From positions 1 through 64,000 of the forward strand of contig CAWCVC010000015.1 of assembly GCA_963798805.1 (NCBI GenBank): DNA of 64,000 nt, given 5' to 3'. The notes under the pieces were generated by a model. The model made no database searches, was not told where the DNA came from, and worked only from the letters and a program-made list of their open reading frames with translations. The position numbers were made by a program, and so were the translations under genes. The stretch comes from CAVZCK01 sp963798805. Its GTDB lineage: Bacteria > Pseudomonadota > Alphaproteobacteria > Rhizobiales > Rhodomicrobiaceae. Below are positions 27,855 through 36,792 of the stretch, in pieces. The number at the start of each line of letters is the position of its first letter. Within the stretch, counting starts at the first letter, position 1.

Positions 27855-28072
27855 TTAAGCTGCTCCCAGCGCCAATTTGGGGCGTCGTCCCAAACGGCCG
27901 GAGGCCGAGCCGGGAGGCACTAGCCTATCTGCGATTCCCTGTTTGGTTGTGAGGCTATTAGGCCGCGGCTCTGAAGGCCGGGGCGACGCCGAATTGGCAG
28001 AGCCTATGAGACAGAGACTGAACATGATTAGGGCCCCATCGCTGCTAACAGTTCACCGTCCATGCACCAATC

Positions 28073-29392
28073 TCACGCATCGATGATCTTCCAGGAGCGA
28101 TATTCGAATGGCATCACGCGGACATTCTCGCCGGGCCGGCGGTCGAGCACGCGCAGGCCCTCTTTGAAAACCGTCTGAATGTTCTCTCGTTCCTTCAGCA
28201 CCCGGATGTCCTCCGACGGATCGCCCTTCACCAGGACGAGATCGGCGCATTTGCCGGCTTCGATTGTGCCGATATCCGTCTGAAGATGCAAAGCCTCGGC
28301 TGCATTCCTTGTCGCGGTCTGGATCGCCTCCATCGCCGTCATGCCGAGATCGACATAGATCGCAAGCTCCTCGGCGTTCGAGCCCATATCCGGCTCGAAG
28401 CCCATATCCGTGCCCATGGCGATCTTCACGCCGGCCTTATGCATCACCTGGAAGGTCTCGAAACAATGCGGCTGGATCGTCTTCATCTTCTCCAGCGTGA
28501 ATTTCGGCGTGCCGGTCTCGCGGCGGATCTCGATGGCGTGGTCGGTGCGGTGCGAGAGCGTCGGCGTCACCGGCGTGCCGCTCTCGACGATCCGCTCCAA
28601 GGCATCCGCGTCGTGGAAGACCATATGCTCGATGGTATCGGCGCCGGCCTTGATCGCCATGCGATGCGCGTCGGGCGTGAAGCAGTGGATCGAGACGAGC
28701 TTGTGTTGGGCATGCGCCTCGTCGGTGATGACGTCCAGCTCCTCCTGAGTGTGGTTGCGCACGTCCGGCGCTTCCTTGTCGGTGCCACCGCCGCCCGAGG
28801 CACAGGTCTTCAGCCAGTCGGCGCCCGCGAGCAGGTTCTTGCGCGCCAGCTTGCGCATTTCATGCGGGCCGTCGGCGGTAATGCCCTCGGGGCGGAAGGA
28901 GGCGCGCGGATTGATGAGGTCGAGATGTGATCCGGTGCCGACGGTGAAGGCGCCGGCGATGATGCGCGGCCCGGCGAAAATACCCGCCTCGATGGCGTCG
29001 CGCACGGCAACGGAGGACTTCGTCATCAGCCCATGCGCCGAGATATAGCCGAGGTCGCGCAGCGTGGTGAAGCCGCGCTCCAGGCAGAGCTGGGCATGGA
29101 ACAGCATATACATCTGCTGCAATTGCGGCGTCACCTCCCACTGCGCCACGCGGTAATTCTTGAAGGTCAGATTGTTGAACATATTCATGTGGATGTGCAG
29201 GTCCATCATACCCGGCATCATGGTCAAGGACGGCGCATCGATGACGGTTGCGTCGGGCGGCACCTGAACCGACGCTGCCGGCCCGACCGCCTTGATGCGC
29301 TTGCCCTCGACGAGAACGGTCGCATTGCGGAGGACGGGGCCGCCATTGCCGTCGATGAGCCTGCCGACCTTGATTGCTGTTACTGATGCCAT
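28073..29392 (-). CDS. Metal-dependent amidohydrolase (imidazolonepropionase-like)
   Basis: The protein has 439 residues and no signal peptide. A small beta domain opens it (KVGRLIDGNGGPVL), and the TIM barrel has metal ligands HxH in DLHIHMN near residue 67, the bridging Lys in DWLKTCASGGGGT near 195, His in VSIHCFT, His in TIEHMVFH, and Asp in AMGTDMGFEPD near 328. The C-terminus AGKCADLVLVKGDP returns to the beta domain. Relatives act as Xaa-Pro or aryldialkyl dipeptidases, ochratoxinases and prolidase-like enzymes. It stands apart from the next operon by 218 bases. The substrate cannot be inferred. Confidence 0.88.
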   Translation of the reverse strand: MASVTAIKVGRLIDGNGGPVLRNATVLVEGKRIKAVGPAASVQVPPDATVIDAPSLTMMPGMMDLHIHMNMFNNLTFKNYRVAQWEVTPQLQQMYMLFHAQLCLERGFTTLRDLGYISAHGLMTKSSVAVRDAIEAGIFAGPRIIAGAFTVGTGSHLDLINPRASFRPEGITADGPHEMRKLARKNLLAGADWLKTCASGGGGTDKEAPDVRNHTQEELDVITDEAHAQHKLVSIHCFTPDAHRMAIKAGADTIEHMVFHDADALERIVESGTPVTPTLSHRTDHAIEIRRETGTPKFTLEKMKTIQPHCFETFQVMHKAGVKIAMGTDMGFEPDMGSNAEELAIYVDLGMTAMEAIQTATRNAAEALHLQTDIGTIEAGKCADLVLVKGDPSEDIRVLKERENIQTVFKEGLRVLDRRPGENVRVMPFEYRSWKIIDA

Positions 29393-29542
29393 TGGTCTTC
29401 CTGCCTGATTGCGTTTTGCGGACGGGATTTACGAAAGCGGTTGCGGAATTCGCCGAAGCGGCAACGCCCGCGAAGAGGGACTTGCCAAGAGCGCAGCCAG
29501 ATGCCTTGATCTCGCTGAAACATCGCCGAGGAGGAGAAGAAA

Positions 29543-29971
29543 ATGACCGAGTTGAACCTGGCTCTCGCCAACCGTCTGATCGACGCCCTGTTCGCCAGGG
29601 CCAAGGAAATGGGCGGCAAGCCGCTGGCCGCGGCTGTGGTCGGGCCGGAAGGCAATGTGATTTCGCTGCAGCGCCAGGATGGCGCCAGCATGTTCCGGGT
29701 CGAGGTTTCGAGCGGCAAGGCCTGGGGCGCGGTCGCTATGGGCGTAACCACCCGGGAGATGCTGAAGCGGTCGCAGCAGAACCCGGTGTTTTTCCAGGGA
29801 CTGGGCGCGGCTTCCAAGGGACGCATTCTGACGAGCCCGGGGGGCATTCCGCTCCTTGACGACAATGGGCGCGTTATCGGCGCGGTGGGCGTGAGCGGCG
29901 ATACAGGCGACAATGACGAGGCCTTCGCGCTGCACGCCATCGCAGCGGTGGGTCTGAAGGCGGGCGCTTGA
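29543..29971 (+). CDS. GlcG/HbpS family (DUF336) protein
   Basis: The protein has 142 residues, with GAGGAGAAGAAA just before ATG 29543. It shows the family layout: an N-terminal helix (LALANRLIDALFARAKEMG), the strand PLAAAVVGPEGNVISLQRQDGA, SSGKAWGAVAMG near residue 58, PGGIPLLDDNGRVIGAVGVSG near 98 and a C-terminal helix with DNDEAFALHAIAAV. GlcG/HbpS proteins bind haem or cofactors, or are coded with glycolate/aldehyde oxidation genes. It is divergent from the amidohydrolase at 28073. A small stem overlaps its stop codon. Confidence 0.85.
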   Translation: MTELNLALANRLIDALFARAKEMGGKPLAAAVVGPEGNVISLQRQDGASMFRVEVSSGKAWGAVAMGVTTREMLKRSQQNPVFFQGLGAASKGRILTSPGGIPLLDDNGRVIGAVGVSGDTGDNDEAFALHAIAAVGLKAGA

Positions 29972-30140
29972 GGTAAGCGCCCGAAAACCTGCCTGCAATT
30001 GCGCTTCGGCGTCGTCCCGGAAATGCAGGAGGCATTGTCCGGGACCCCATTGGCCATCCCGTTAAATGGTGCCAAGCGGATAAGCGAGCAAGCCCCGGAT
30101 CTTCGCTGCGCTTGCCTGTCCCGGCCTACGAGCCGGGATC
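29962..30140. repeat. Cluster of extragenic palindromes
   Basis: Three stems follow the GlcG-like gene. GGGCGCTT/AAGCGCCC (29962-29982) encloses the stop codon; GTCCCGGA/TCCGGGAC (30014-30045) has a 16-nt loop; CGGATC/GATCCG spans about 30096-30140 around a GC-rich core with CCTGTCCCGG. Rhizobial genomes carry many short palindromes of this look between genes. They may end or stabilise transcripts, but none has a clear U tract. Confidence 0.45.
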
Positions 30141-30184
30141 CGCGGCGACGTGAAATGGCCGTTCGATGCATCAAAGCCGCCACC

Positions 30185-30976
30185 CTACCGCCTCGTTGAA
30201 GCCGCCATCCCCCATTTGCGGATGGTGGCTTCCTCTAGCGTATTGAAGATCAGGCGTTCAGTGAGCACGCCGATCAGGCCGATGACAATGAGCGTGCTCA
30301 GCATGACGCTGGCGTTCAGGTATTCCTTGGCGTTGAAGATGATCTGGCCGAGGCCGTAGGTCGGGCTTGCGAGCAACTCGCCGCCGATGACGCCGATCCA
30401 GGCGCGGCCGAGCGAAAGCCGTATGCCGGCGATGATGTAGGGCAGCGAGGCAGGCAGGATCACCTTGCGCCACAGCGCCATCCGGTCGGCGCCCATGACC
30501 GTCGCGGCGCGGGTCCAGAGCGGATGCACCGAGCGGACGCCCGCCCAGACATTGAAGATCAGCGGAAAAACCGAGGCATAGACGACGACACACAGCGTTG
30601 CCGTATCGCCGATGCCGAACCAGAGCGTGAACAGCGACACCCAGGCGAGCGACGGGATCGGCAGCAGCACGCTAACAATGGGCAGGAAAAACCGCTCCGC
30701 GAAACGGCTGCGCCCCATCAGAAGCCCAAGCGGCACCGCAATCAGCGCCGAAATACAGAGGCCGAGCAGCACGCGGCCCAGCGTATAGCCGGTATTGATC
30801 ATGAGAGTGCCGTCGCGCAGCATATCGAGCAGCGTCTGGGCGATCCGCTCCAGTGGCGGCGTCAGCGACATCGACCGTCCGGTTCGCGCGAAGACCTCCC
30901 AGAGCGCGAGGCAGGCGACGATCGCGACCGCGCCGCGCAGCGTGCCTATGGAAAAGATCCGCCGGACCCTGCTCAT
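30185..30976 (-). CDS. ABC transporter permease (SsuC/TauC-like), second subunit
   Basis: The protein has 263 residues and about six membrane helices. The cytoplasmic docking loop is GADRMALWRKVILPASLPYIIAGIRLSLGRAW (landmarks near residue 165), the canonical EAA region of the nitrate/sulfonate/taurine family. Its ATG overlaps the stop of the preceding permease by 4 bases (ATGA). Having two different permeases implies a heterodimeric channel rather than the usual homodimer. It is the last gene of the operon. Confidence 0.88.
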   Translation of the reverse strand: MSRVRRIFSIGTLRGAVAIVACLALWEVFARTGRSMSLTPPLERIAQTLLDMLRDGTLMINTGYTLGRVLLGLCISALIAVPLGLLMGRSRFAERFFLPIVSVLLPIPSLAWVSLFTLWFGIGDTATLCVVVYASVFPLIFNVWAGVRSVHPLWTRAATVMGADRMALWRKVILPASLPYIIAGIRLSLGRAWIGVIGGELLASPTYGLGQIIFNAKEYLNASVMLSTLIVIGLIGVLTERLIFNTLEEATIRKWGMAASTRR

Positions 30977-31743
30977 GCCGTCGCCATCCCCCAGCGAACG
31001 ATTGTCGCCCGCTCGATACGCCCGAAGACCTGCTTTTCAAGGAAGACCCCGATCACGCCGATGACGGCGATGGTCGCGAGCATGACATCCGTATTCAGAA
31101 AGGTCTGTGCGCCGAAGATCAGCCAGCCGAGCCCGCTCTGAACGGACATCAGCATCTCGACGGCGATCAGGATGCGCCAGGCATTGGCAAGGCCGAGCCG
31201 CAGGCCGACCATGACATAGGGCAGCGCGCCTGGAAGCACGATGTGTCGCAATATATCGCGGTCTCCGGCCCCCATCACCTCGGCCGAGCGCAGCCAGATC
31301 GGCTTGACCGACTTCACGCCTTTCCAGCAATTGAGAATGATAACGATCGACGATGAGATGCCCACCAGCAGGATGGTCGGGAAATCGCCGAGCCCGAACC
31401 AGAGGATGAAGAGAGGCGCATAGGCAAGGCCCGGGATCGGGTAAATGAAGCTGACGATCGGCAGCAGACAGTCCTCGATCCACTGCTTGCGCCCCATCAG
31501 GCCGCCGATGACGAGGCCGATGGTTGCGGCCATGGCGAAGCCGAGCAGCAGGCGGAACAGGGTCGCCGCAATCGCCTGCCACAGCACACCGGTCTCGGCG
31601 ATGCGCAAGAGAGCGGCAAAGATCGCAGGCAACTCCGGAGCGAGCTTCGGCGGGAAACCTCCGAATCTGGCGAAGGCTTCCCAGGCCAAGCCCAGGCAGA
31701 GAAAGGCCAGCACCATGATGCTGAATGACGTGAGCCTGCTCAT
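30973..31743 (-). CDS. ABC transporter permease (SsuC/TauC-like), first subunit
   Basis: The protein has 256 residues, with about six helices beginning SIMVLAFLCLGLAWEAF. The docking loop is GAGDRDILRHIVLPGALPYVMVGLRLGLANAW (landmarks near 165). It resembles the partner coded next to it (30185-30976) along the whole length, so the two arose by duplication. Both carry the BPD_transp_1 layout of aliphatic sulfonate, taurine, nitrate or thiamine-precursor importers. It lies 31 bases after the binding-protein gene. Confidence 0.88.
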   Translation of the reverse strand: MSRLTSFSIMVLAFLCLGLAWEAFARFGGFPPKLAPELPAIFAALLRIAETGVLWQAIAATLFRLLLGFAMAATIGLVIGGLMGRKQWIEDCLLPIVSFIYPIPGLAYAPLFILWFGLGDFPTILLVGISSSIVIILNCWKGVKSVKPIWLRSAEVMGAGDRDILRHIVLPGALPYVMVGLRLGLANAWRILIAVEMLMSVQSGLGWLIFGAQTFLNTDVMLATIAVIGVIGVFLEKQVFGRIERATIVRWGMATA

Positions 31744-31774
31744 CGCCGATCGCCGATGCTCGTTGGAACCGATC

Positions 31775-32773
31775 TCACGCTGCCTTGCGTGCCTCGGCCA
31801 TCAGCGAGGTGTCGAGATGTGTGCTCCAGTCGGGCACCGCCGAGATCTGCTTCTTGGCGACCATGGTCTCGCCCACTTTGGTGAGGTAGTCCTTGAGCCC
31901 AGGCATATAGTCGGGGGTGACGTCGATCTTCGAGAGCAGCAGCTTGACGGCCTTTTCGCTGATGTCGAAGCCCTGCCCCTTGAAATTGTTCATGATGATC
32001 TTAGTGACTTTTTCCGGATCGGACTTCATCAGGTCGACCGCGTGCAGCCAGCCGCGCAGGAAGGCGACGACCGCCTCGCGCTTCTGTTCGATCACGGATC
32101 GATTGGCGCCGATGACCACCGGGGTAATGTCGTATTTCGAATAGTCGACCAGCGTCTTGCCGATCCCACTCGATTCCACCAGCGAGGTGTAGGGTTCGAC
32201 GCCTGCGAAAGCGTCGATCGAGCCCGCGGCCAGAGCTGCGACATGATTGGCAAAGGGCAGATTGACGGTGGTGATGTCGCTCGACTTGAGGCCGAATGCG
32301 GGCAGGATCTTGTTCTGAAAGATGCCGTTGGTGGTCGAGCCGATCTGCGAGCCGACCTTCTTGCCCTTCAGTTGCGCGACGCTGGTGATGCCGCTATTCG
32401 CCCCTGCGACCACGGCGAGCGTCTTGCCGGCATACATGGCCATGCCGATGGCAACGATATCGCCTTTGGCCGCTCCCACGACGAAGGGGGTCGCACCGAA
32501 GACGCCGATATCGACGCGGCCCGCAACCATGGCATCGCGCGTGTCCTTGCCGCCGCTGAACTTGTAGATCGTCACATTGGCGCCGGCCTTCTTGAATAGA
32601 TTCTCGGCCTCGGCAACCATGCCGACCACGCCCCAGGAGGTGTTCTGATAGCCGAAAGCGAGCGGAGCGGCCGCACCTTGCTGCGCAAAGGCGGCTCGGG
32701 GCAGCATCGCGCCGACCGCGCCCGCGCCGAGGAGACCGAGAACGTTGCGTCTCGATGTCGTGAAGTCCGTCAT
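31775..32773 (-). CDS. ABC transporter substrate-binding protein (SsuA/TauA/NMT1-like)
   Basis: The protein has 332 residues. The N-terminus has a twin-arginine signal, TTSRRNVLGLLGAGAVGAM, with cleavage near AAFAQQG. The mature part is a type-II binding fold of the NMT1/SsuA group: FGYQNTSWGVVGMVAEAENLFKKAG (opening), GRVDIGVFGATPFVVGAAKGD, KGKKVGSQIGSTTNGIFQ near 140, and AALAAGSIDAFAGVEPY near 185. The ligand could be a sulfonate, a pyrimidine or an aromatic acid. It sits between the ATPase gene and the permeases. Confidence 0.88.
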   Translation of the reverse strand: MTDFTTSRRNVLGLLGAGAVGAMLPRAAFAQQGAAAPLAFGYQNTSWGVVGMVAEAENLFKKAGANVTIYKFSGGKDTRDAMVAGRVDIGVFGATPFVVGAAKGDIVAIGMAMYAGKTLAVVAGANSGITSVAQLKGKKVGSQIGSTTNGIFQNKILPAFGLKSSDITTVNLPFANHVAALAAGSIDAFAGVEPYTSLVESSGIGKTLVDYSKYDITPVVIGANRSVIEQKREAVVAFLRGWLHAVDLMKSDPEKVTKIIMNNFKGQGFDISEKAVKLLLSKIDVTPDYMPGLKDYLTKVGETMVAKKQISAVPDWSTHLDTSLMAEARKAA

Positions 32774-32805
32774 GGCATTTCCTCCATTTATCGTCTTTAT
32801 GCCGA

Positions 32806-33591
32806 TTATCCTGCGGCCGCCGCGGTGGGGGAGGGCGATTTGCGCTCTCCGAGACAGGCGAGAACATTGCGCTGCGCGGCGATGAACTCGTCACTCAGGG
32901 GATCGCGCGGGCGTGGAAGGGTGAGTCTGATCTCGTGCTTGATCGTGCCGGGATGAGCCGCCATGACGATCACCTTGTCGCCGAGATAAACGGCTTCGGC
33001 GACATTATGAGTGATGTAGACGATTGTCTTCTTGGTCGTCGCCCAGACATTCGCCACGAGCTTTTGCATGTCTTCACGGGTCATGGCGTCCAGCGCTGCG
33101 AACGGCTCGTCCATCAGCAGGACGCCGGGGTTGTAGGAAAGCGCACGGGCAATGGCGACACGCTGCTGCATGCCGCCAGAGAGCTGATGCGGATAGACGC
33201 CAGCGAATTTTTCGAGGCTGACGAGGCGAAGAAATTCCAAAGCGATCGCCTGACGCTCGGCCTTGGCAACGCCGCGCATCTCCAGGCCAAATTCAACATT
33301 GGCGCGCGCCGTGCGCCAGGGGAAGAGCTGGGCGAAATCCTGGAAGACCACGCCGCGATTAGGGTTGGCGCTTTCGAGAGGCTTGCCGCCGATGAGGATC
33401 TCGCCGAGCGTCGGTTTCAGGAAGCCGGCGAGCATGTTCAGGATCGTGGTCTTGCCGCAGCCGCTCGGGCCGACGATGCACAGGAACTCGGACGGCGCGA
33501 CTTCAAAGCTCGCCTCCTTGACGGCGAGCACGGTGCTTGCGCCCGATCCATATTCGAAAGTGACGTCCCTAACCTGAATGCCGTCGGCCAT
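32806..33591 (-). CDS. ABC transporter ATP-binding protein (SsuB/TauB-like)
   Basis: The protein has 261 residues. Walker A is GPSGCGKTTILNML near residue 40, the Q-loop region FQDFAQLFPWRTA, the signature LSGGMQQRVAIARAL, Walker B VLLMDEPFAALDAMTR and the switch VYITHNVAEAVYL. These are hallmarks of the SsuB/TauB group. It is the first gene of the four-gene import operon; the LysR gene lies upstream in the same direction, with a palindromic site between them. Confidence 0.92.
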   Translation of the reverse strand: MADGIQVRDVTFEYGSGASTVLAVKEASFEVAPSEFLCIVGPSGCGKTTILNMLAGFLKPTLGEILIGGKPLESANPNRGVVFQDFAQLFPWRTARANVEFGLEMRGVAKAERQAIALEFLRLVSLEKFAGVYPHQLSGGMQQRVAIARALSYNPGVLLMDEPFAALDAMTREDMQKLVANVWATTKKTIVYITHNVAEAVYLGDKVIVMAAHPGTIKHEIRLTLPRPRDPLSDEFIAAQRNVLACLGERKSPSPTAAAAG

Positions 33592-33771
33592 CGTCGCGCC
33601 CGTGCGGTCGGGGAGTCGAATTTTTAGCAGGGCGCGAAGAACGGAATTCGGCCCCTTGCGGTGAGCGGTGCTCGTCCAGCATCGCCAAGCGTCTCCTCAA
33701 TATATTCTGTTTTGAGGAAAAGTTTACCCTTCGCTGCCGGGTGAGACAAATGAATAGAAATTATCGGATCG

Positions 33772-33786
33772 ATAGACGGCGTCTAT
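33772..33786. promoter_or_regulatory. Candidate LysR-type operator (T-N11-A palindrome)
   Basis: ATAGACG and CGTCTAT flank a single G, making a perfect odd palindrome that contains T-N11-A, the usual LysR-type recognition core. It lies 18-32 bases past the LysR stop codon and about 180 bases before the start of the ABC ATPase gene. A weaker AT-rich half-site (ATAGAAATTAT) stands just to its left. Control of the transporter by the neighbouring LysR is inferred. Confidence 0.4.
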
Positions 33787-33803
33787 GGGGATACGCTGTG
33801 CTG

Positions 33804-34730
33804 CTATTCCCGGTCTATGCCTGCTACCGCATAGGTCGTCCGGATCATCTCCGCTATGCGTTCGGCAGCGGGCGAGCGGTGGCCGTGGCGGCGCCAGAGG
33901 ATGGCAAGCGTTCGGCTGGGAACCGGATCACGCAGGCGGATCAAGTGTACGCCTTTGGTTTCCGGAATCGCGCCATCGGAGAGGACAGTGGCGAATTTCG
34001 AGTTCCTGACCGTGGCCAGGATCGGCTCGATGGCGTTCATCTCCAGCACGATATTGGCGGGCAGATGCGCTTCCTCGAACCGGCTTTCGACGAATTGCCG
34101 CGCCGCGAATTCCGACGTCAGCAGAATGAGCGGAATCTCGGCAAGCGAGCGCATCGGCACCGATTTGCGACCGACCCAGGGATGCTCGGGGCCGACCAGC
34201 AGAACAAGCTGCTCCTCCATCAGCGTCTCGGCGGCAATGTGCTCGGCGTTGTCAGACACATAGGCCACCGCCAGATCGAGCTCGCCCGCAACCAGCGCGT
34301 GCTCCATTTCAAGATGCGGCACCACCCGCGCGATGACGCGAACGCCGGGATAGCGCGAGGCGAACTCTGCCAGCGTGCTCGGCAGCATCGAGCTGGAGAA
34401 GGAATGCGACACGCCCATGCGCAGCGTGCCGCGCATCAGGCCTTCGAGTTCCGACAGCGCAAGCGCGCCAAGCTCGACCTCCTTCAGGATGCGCTCGCAA
34501 TAGGGAAGAAAGAGCCGGCCTGCCTGAGTGAGCTCGACGTCCTTCGAGCGGCGCTCGAAAAGAATGGCGCCGATCGCAGCCTCAAGCCGCTTGATCTGAT
34601 GCGACAGCGTCGGCTGTGTCAGATTGAGCCGGCCAGCAGCATGGGTGAAGCTACGCGCCTCGGCCAGCGCCAGAAAATAGCGGAGATGCCGGAGTTCAAT
34701 CAGGCGCGAGAGGTCGGGAGCATCACGCAC
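33804..34730 (-). CDS. LysR family transcriptional regulator
   Basis: The protein has about 308 residues. The DNA-binding helix-turn-helix is ELRHLRYFLALAEARSFTHAAGRLNLTQPTLSHQIKRLE (landmarks, residues about 10-48). The C-terminal LysR substrate domain includes GTLRMGVSHSFSSSMLP and YPGVRVIARVVPHLEME. The longest frame reaches 34883 but runs into the acetamidase gene and shows no LysR sequence before VRDAPDLSRL, so GTG 34730 is used; it has no clear ribosome site, making the exact start uncertain. Its probable target is the ABC operon downstream. Confidence 0.85.
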   Translation of the reverse strand: MRDAPDLSRLIELRHLRYFLALAEARSFTHAAGRLNLTQPTLSHQIKRLEAAIGAILFERRSKDVELTQAGRLFLPYCERILKEVELGALALSELEGLMRGTLRMGVSHSFSSSMLPSTLAEFASRYPGVRVIARVVPHLEMEHALVAGELDLAVAYVSDNAEHIAAETLMEEQLVLLVGPEHPWVGRKSVPMRSLAEIPLILLTSEFAARQFVESRFEEAHLPANIVLEMNAIEPILATVRNSKFATVLSDGAIPETKGVHLIRLRDPVPSRTLAILWRRHGHRSPAAERIAEMIRTTYAVAGIDRE

Positions 34731-34860
34731 GGGCGGTGGGGGGCCGAAAAGTTTCCGAGCGCAGCGATGATAAAGACATTGGCGAAAGTTGCAAGCAATG
34801 GGCGTCCGGTCTGCTGGTCGCAACCGAACGCCCGTCGTGCTTATTTGATGCCTCTGCCGG

Positions 34861-36312
34861 CTATACTGTTCCGGCAAACACATCCTTGCGGATCAACGCA
34901 TGGACGCCCCAATTGCCGTCGACCACCTGCGTCACGCCGAAATCGACCGCGATCGACATGAGCGAGATCGCCTCGTCCTCGGTGAGGCCCTTCGTCGTCA
35001 TCAGGAAAGCGCGCATCTTGCGGAAGGCGTCGCGCATGGCGAGGTCGACGGAGGATTTCGTGTAGATCTCGCTCTGTGCCTCGGGGCCAAGCTCGGCAAG
35101 ATAGTTGGCGAAGCTGAAGCCGTGAACGAGCCATTCGTTCTGCGTCTCCAGCATCGGATAGTCGAGCTTCTCCAGCGGCGTCCCGGCGAGATCGGCCTTC
35201 TTATGTACGATGAGCTGGAACGTGCCGGTCAGCGAGCATTCGATCGCCGTGCCACACAGCTCGCTGTCTCCCTGTGAGGCGTGTGGGTCGCCGGCCGACA
35301 ACAGCGCCCCCTCGACCGAGACGGGGTAATACATCGTCGCGCCCTTGCCGATGCGCCAATTATCGATATTGCCGCCCGTATAGCTCGGCGGGATGGTGTC
35401 GACGATGTCCGCCTCTTTTGGCGCAAGGCCCAGCGTGCCGAAATGCGGCCGGATCGGCACGCGTACGCCCTTGAGCACGCCGTAATTGCGCTTTGTCTTG
35501 GTGTGGTCGACCGGCACGCCCGGATAGTCGATGATCTTGTGCACCACTCCGAACGGGTCGGTCTGCGGCACCCACTGGAAATTATAGACCGCCTGCGCCC
35601 AATTGCGGCTGCCGCTCGTATCGACCTCGTAGATAGTGATGACCTCGCGCGGCTTGGGCTCGGTCAGCAGGTCCTTGTAGTGGAAGCCCCACCAGGCAGC
35701 GGCATTGGAGCCGAAGCTCTTGCCCTTGAACTCCGGATTGGCGCACGGACGCGGCGCGACATCAATGATGCGCACCTCCAATATGTCGCCCGGCTCAGCG
35801 CCACGCACATAGACCGGGCCGGTCATGATGTGCACGCCGAAGCCTTCTCCGGCGCCGCGCCCATGAATCGACGCGTCCATCGGTCCCGCACCGCGGCGGT
35901 TCACGCCCTTCTTATCCTTTGTCCAGAGGTAGACGCTCTCGGCGCCGGGATCGCTCTTGACCATGCGTTCCAGATCGTCGCCTGCATGATGTGTGAGCGT
36001 TTCGATGCTGACAAAATCGCCAGAGTCGATTTCCACGCGCGGTTTCAGCGACTTGCTGAAATAGCCCCAATGCACGGTGTCCGCATTCGCCGGGAGATAA
36101 TGGTAGGCGCGCTTGGCGGGCTGATGCTCTTTCGATGCCTGCGCCAAGGCGGGCGTGACGAGAGAAATGCCGCCCGCCGCGAAAGCCGCCGCACCGCTTG
36201 TCGCGGCGAAGCTGGATTTCAGGAAGCTGCGGCGCTCGGCATCCAGGTCGCCCCGGAAAGCCCGGAAATGCTCCTCGAAATCGGGACAGGACGCATCATC
36301 ACCTTTGCACAT
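34861..36312 (-). CDS. Exported acetamidase/formamidase (FmdA/AmdA) family protein
   Basis: The protein has 483 residues. A twin-arginine signal (DAERRSFLKSSFAATSGAAAFAAGG) precedes cleavage near ALAQASK, so this enzyme acts in the periplasm, unlike the usual cytoplasmic formamidases. Family landmarks are VYVRGAEPGDILEVRIIDV, SYTGGNIDNWRIGKG, and SAGDPHASQGDSELCGTAIE near residue 345. Such enzymes hydrolyse short amides to acid and ammonia. An insertion of about 60 residues near 245-300 makes it longer than the common 310-420. Periplasmic amide hydrolysis would fit the nearby solute transporters. Confidence 0.85.
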   Translation of the reverse strand: MCKGDDASCPDFEEHFRAFRGDLDAERRSFLKSSFAATSGAAAFAAGGISLVTPALAQASKEHQPAKRAYHYLPANADTVHWGYFSKSLKPRVEIDSGDFVSIETLTHHAGDDLERMVKSDPGAESVYLWTKDKKGVNRRGAGPMDASIHGRGAGEGFGVHIMTGPVYVRGAEPGDILEVRIIDVAPRPCANPEFKGKSFGSNAAAWWGFHYKDLLTEPKPREVITIYEVDTSGSRNWAQAVYNFQWVPQTDPFGVVHKIIDYPGVPVDHTKTKRNYGVLKGVRVPIRPHFGTLGLAPKEADIVDTIPPSYTGGNIDNWRIGKGATMYYPVSVEGALLSAGDPHASQGDSELCGTAIECSLTGTFQLIVHKKADLAGTPLEKLDYPMLETQNEWLVHGFSFANYLAELGPEAQSEIYTKSSVDLAMRDAFRKMRAFLMTTKGLTEDEAISLMSIAVDFGVTQVVDGNWGVHALIRKDVFAGTV

Positions 36313-36486
36313 TTCACACTCCTAAATAGAGCCACGCTTCCGGCCGGTAGACGGCAGACCGGTGTGCCGCTGCCGCCCCATCTTATCATGCAAAACCGTC
36401 TCACCGGTCGCGTTCAGCGACGGCTTACGAATAAGCAAGCTCCGTGCCATAGGTGGCGCGCTGATTTTGGCGGGGTTCGGCGGATC

Positions 36487-36780
36487 TTATCGTCCGCCGG
36501 ACCGGGAGGGGCCGGAGAGGCGCAGGATGAAGCCGATCACTTCGGCGACAGCGCGATACAGTTCGCGCGGGATCTGTTGGTCGAGTTCGACGCGCGAGAG
36601 CGCTTCGGCGAGAACCGCGTTGGATTCGACAGGGACGCCGTGCGCCTTGGCTGTTTCGATGATGGTCTCGGCCACTACGCCGCGGCCTTTGGCGGTGACG
36701 CGGGGGGCGGTATCTTTGCCGTGCTCATATTGCAAAGCGACAGCAATCGCGCGCGGGCCGGGCTCGTCTTTTTCATCCAT
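36487..36780 (-). CDS. FlhB C-terminal-domain homologue (FlhX)
   Basis: The protein has 97 residues and no membrane helix. It matches the cytoplasmic domain of the flagellar export protein FlhB after its cleavage site: AIAVALQYEHGKDTAPRVTAKGRGVVAETIIETAKAHGVPV (landmarks), then NAVLAEALSRVELDQQIP and LYRAVAEVIGFIL. The autocleavage NPTH motif itself is absent, as it is in other stand-alone FlhX proteins, which can replace the FlhB tail. It starts 12 bases after a FliK-like gene and forms a two-gene unit with it. No other flagellar gene is present. Confidence 0.88.
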   Translation of the reverse strand: MDEKDEPGPRAIAVALQYEHGKDTAPRVTAKGRGVVAETIIETAKAHGVPVESNAVLAEALSRVELDQQIPRELYRAVAEVIGFILRLSGPSRSGGR

Positions 36781-36792
36781 CGGCCAACCTCG

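Noticed and set aside
27855..28072. Zur box upstream of the COG0523 gene
   Set aside because: No GTTATA-N-N-ATAAC-like palindrome is visible.
33741..34961. 406-codon plus-strand frame over the LysR gene
   Set aside because: The minus-strand LysR helix-turn-helix is unmistakable, and the plus frame is composed of its complement.
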